Assembly: GCA_016211995.1 (NCBI GenBank) | Contig: JACRHU010000047.1 | Span: 1 to 33,431 of the forward strand | Source: Candidatus Pacearchaeota archaeon | GTDB taxonomy: Archaea > Nanobdellota > Nanobdellia > Pacearchaeales > DTIR01 | Length of the DNA: 33,431 nucleotides | Direction of reading: 5' to 3' | Shown: one piece after another, positions 31,673 through 33,431 of the stretch | Layout: each line of letters begins with the position of its first letter | Numbering within the stretch: the stretch's first letter is position 1 | The notes under the pieces: generated by a model | Databases searched by the model: none | Seen by the model: the letters and a program-made list of their open reading frames with translations, nothing else | Told to the model about the DNA's origin: nothing | Program-made: the position numbers and the translations under genes

Positions 31673-32332
31673 TCACCTCTTAAGTTCTTTAAGTGTTGGT
31701 AGAAGCCTGTCTATTTCATAACCTATTCCTGGGTATAAAACAAATCCTGTCTTGAAAATATGCCTTGTAAAATAATCTTCGTCTTCTGGAATTCTTTCTA
31801 CTTCGTCTGTAAAGTTTTGGGTTAGTCTTTCCAGCAAACCCATTGCAATATCTGCGTCTATTGGATATTCTTTTACAAATTCTTTTGAAATCTTTTCTAT
31901 CTTTTTATCTCCTGGATCCAGAGTAAATATTCTATATATCTCATTTAGATAACGAGCGACCCTTGTATTGTGTTCACGTACTGCTCTCAGCATTTTCTGA
32001 TTTGATATTATTGAAGCCATGACAACTCCTGTTTGTAGAGCAAGAGATTCATTACCGTGTCTGGTATCTACTTTTCCTTTTTCGTATTTTGGATCATGTT
32101 CCCCTAGATATTCACAAAGAACTTTTCCAATTTCCTGCATGTCTGGTTTTTCAAGTCTAAAAGTTATATAATTTCTTAATTCACTCTCAAAATTTTGTAA
32201 TATCTCCAGAGCACCTTTTTTACCTGTATCTACATATGTATCTTTATCATAAACATGATCTCTTAAGAAAAATGCTGCTTTGTCTATATCTTCATGAAAA
32301 TTATGCACTAACCCTCTTATTAAATTTCTCAT
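31673..32332 (-). CDS. Uncharacterised helical protein
   Basis: 219 aa, soluble, almost all helix, no signal peptide or membrane segment (FHEDIDKAAFFLRDHVYDKD, LQTGVVMASIISNQKMLRAV, YPIDADIAMGLLERLTQNFT). No motif recognised. A TATA-like ctttaaaaatataaag on the minus strand (about 32345-32365) supports the start. It is one of three reverse-strand genes lying between the arvB-like and arvC-like genes. Confidence 0.65.
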   Translation of the reverse strand: MRNLIRGLVHNFHEDIDKAAFFLRDHVYDKDTYVDTGKKGALEILQNFESELRNYITFRLEKPDMQEIGKVLCEYLGEHDPKYEKGKVDTRHGNESLALQTGVVMASIISNQKMLRAVREHNTRVARYLNEIYRIFTLDPGDKKIEKISKEFVKEYPIDADIAMGLLERLTQNFTDEVERIPEDEDYFTRHIFKTGFVLYPGIGYEIDRLLPTLKELKR

Positions 32333-32380
32333 TCTAAGGAGTTAAAAATACTTTATATTTTTAAAGATTTATGTTAGAAA

Positions 32381-33142
32381 TCATACATTTCTGAGTGGAA
32401 GATTAAAAAATTCTATTGCATTTTCTGCTGTTTTTCTCCAGACTTCTTCAAAACTTATTTTTTTGATTTCTGCTATTTTCTCTGCAACTGACCTTATTGC
32501 AAGCGGTGTATTTCTTTTTCCAAAACCAAACCAAGGAGAATCAGTTTCAAGCATTATTTTATCAAGTGGAATGTCTCTTGCTATTTTTTTTATGTCTTTT
32601 GAAGTATAGACAGAAGGCCCTATTGATACACTCCAGCCATTTTTCAGTACATAATCAATATGTTTCCTTGAAGAAAATAAATGCATTAACACTTTTGTTT
32701 TTGCATTCTCCTCAAGTATTTTTAGACAATCATCAAAAGCATCCCTGCAATGCACTACAAGAGGCTTTTCTAATTCATTTGCAAGATCTATGAATTCAAG
32801 AAAGATTTCTTTTTGCCTCTGTTTTGTTTCTTCATCTTTAACATGAAAATACTCTAACCCTGTCTCCCCTACTGCGCAAATTTTTTCTTTATTCTGCCTT
32901 ATGAATGAAATTGCATTCTCTATTCCAGAATCTTTTATTTTAGATGCATAAACTGGATGAACAGCCAGAGAAATAAAAACAAAATTCTTGTATTTTTCAT
33001 GCATTTCTAAGGCTAGTTTAAAGTGGGGCATATATGGAGAAGAGCTTATCACTGCTCTTAATTCTTTTTTACAATCTTCAATAACTTTATCTCTATCTGA
33101 ATCATAATCTTTTTGTTCAAGATGGCAATGTACATCTATCAT
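32381..33142 (-). CDS. tatD: TatD-family metal-dependent hydrolase/DNase
   Basis: 253 aa, full length. Metal ligands of the TatD amidohydrolase fold are all visible: HxH in MIDVHCHLEQ, Glu in AVGETGLEYF, His in PLVVHCRDAF, His in VLMHLFSSRK, and Asp in MLETDSPWFG. Family members are Mg-dependent DNases or exonucleases with repair or quality-control roles. TATA-like gtttttaaattc on the minus strand (about 33160-33170) lies about 25 bp upstream. It stands head to head with the Zn-ribbon gene. Confidence 0.9.
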   Translation of the reverse strand: MIDVHCHLEQKDYDSDRDKVIEDCKKELRAVISSSPYMPHFKLALEMHEKYKNFVFISLAVHPVYASKIKDSGIENAISFIRQNKEKICAVGETGLEYFHVKDEETKQRQKEIFLEFIDLANELEKPLVVHCRDAFDDCLKILEENAKTKVLMHLFSSRKHIDYVLKNGWSVSIGPSVYTSKDIKKIARDIPLDKIMLETDSPWFGFGKRNTPLAIRSVAEKIAEIKKISFEEVWRKTAENAIEFFNLPLRNV

Positions 33143-33281
33143 TCTTTTTCCAGTGTATATGAATTTAAAAACATTTCAGCAGCAGCTTTAAAGTGAGTAT
33201 AATTCATATTTTTCTAAAGTTAATTATATATAAAGATTTCAGCGGCAAAAGTTTTATATATCCTACCTATTTAATCCAGGC
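33143..33281. promoter_or_regulatory. Divergent promoter region tatD / Zn-ribbon gene
   Basis: TATA-like boxes face both ways. For the Zn-ribbon gene, gttttatata (33251-33260) is about 26 bp before the ATG, implying leaderless mRNA. atatttttctaaagttaatt (33206-33225) nearly repeats a stretch upstream of the SRP RNA (7810-7829, one mismatch). Confidence 0.45.
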
Positions 33282-33431
33282 ATGACACATCAATGCGTGC
33301 ATTGTGGAAAATTGTATCCTACTGCGTCTAAAGAGTTACTTTCAGGATGCAGTTGTGGAAGTCATTTCTTTTTCTTTGTCAGAGAGGAAGCTCTGCCGGC
33401 GCTTCAGGAAGAAACAGCAGACTTAACAACA
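33282..33431 (+). CDS. arvC: Zn-ribbon protein (DUF2072), OapC/ArvC family, cut by the window end
   Basis: The first 50 codons are visible (MTHQCVHCGKLYPTASKELL, then SGCSCGSHFFFFVREEAL). Two CxxC/CxC knuckles (CVHC and CSC) form the N-terminal zinc ribbon typical of the archaeal DUF2072 family, which accompanies the Era-like GTPase and DUF2073 protein. It was missed by the ORF track because it is truncated at the window edge. It lies about 2 kb from arvB, with three reverse-strand genes between. Confidence 0.85.
   Translation, partial: MTHQCVHCGKLYPTASKELLSGCSCGSHFFFFVREEALPALQEETADLTT

Noticed and set aside
1219-31919. Further GGATCC sites at about 1219, 5209, 25150, 26720 and 31914
   Set aside because: All are inside coding regions without flanking hairpins, so they are not copies of the structured repeat.
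7810-33228. Near-identical stretch atatttttctaaag(a/t)taattat upstream of the SRP RNA and of the Zn-ribbon gene
   Set aside because: It is low-complexity AT-rich sequence in two promoter regions; chance or a generic promoter element suffices.

Overview
The window is archaeal, AT-rich and gene-dense. Archaeal markers are Kae1, an archaeal-type SRP (7S) RNA, archease plus RtcB, class III prepilins with a PilB/FlaI-type ATPase and TadC/FlaJ-like membrane proteins, and the archaea-specific Oap/Arv set. Many starts have a TATA-like box about 25-30 bp upstream, which suggests mostly leaderless transcription. Bacterial-type SLH repeats, MopE-like Cys/Asp motifs, inteins, a HepT/MntA pair and the overall gene style fit a DPANN lineage (Woesearchaeota/Pacearchaeota-like). 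That placement is inference; no phylogenetic marker was tested.

Layout. 1-3.7 kb: a two-unit Lrp/AsnC regulator divergent from a B12-binding-type radical SAM protein, then a MntA/HepT pair whose HepT carries a premature stop. 3.7-7.6 kb: Kae1, an unrecognised 322-aa protein bracketed by a 16-bp inverted repeat, a small secreted SLH protein and two small proteins. 7.6-8.36 kb: a non-coding block with the SRP RNA between two copies of a structured repeat. 8.36-18.7 kb: a type IV pilus-like locus with seven prepilin-like proteins, an ATPase interrupted by an intein, a 57-aa helical protein and two T2SF membrane proteins. 18.7-22.2 kb: archease, a small membrane protein and RtcB, the last also carrying an intein. 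22.3-29.9 kb: surface proteins (a MopE-motif protein, a 58-aa membrane protein, a 1180-aa SLH/PKD-like protein and a 930-aa PKD protein). 30-33.4 kb: Era-like GTPase (OapA/ArvA), DUF2073 protein (OapB/ArvB) and, after three reverse-strand genes including TatD, the start of the Zn-ribbon protein (OapC/ArvC).

How the genes fit together. Most of the window concerns the cell surface: pilus assembly, SLH/PKD envelope proteins, and the Oap/Arv set linked to vesicle formation in haloarchaea. RtcB and archease form an RNA-ligation pair. Kae1 and SRP RNA are housekeeping.

The most unusual feature is a family of four intergenic elements (A 7665-7800, B 8167-8288, C 30779-30891, D 18133-18259). They share an architecture (hairpin with a TGAC-containing loop, ACAnnTG-like linker, closing stem, hairpin, GGATCC, hairpin, closing stem) while stem sequences differ in a compensatory way, as expected of a structured RNA or a folded ssDNA element. 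I do not recognise it as a described family. Other notable observations: a 60-bp inverted-repeat element inserted exactly at a start codon with a 9-bp target duplication, an intein with an atypical Phe-Asp/Thr junction, and repeated tandem duplications of gene 3' ends.
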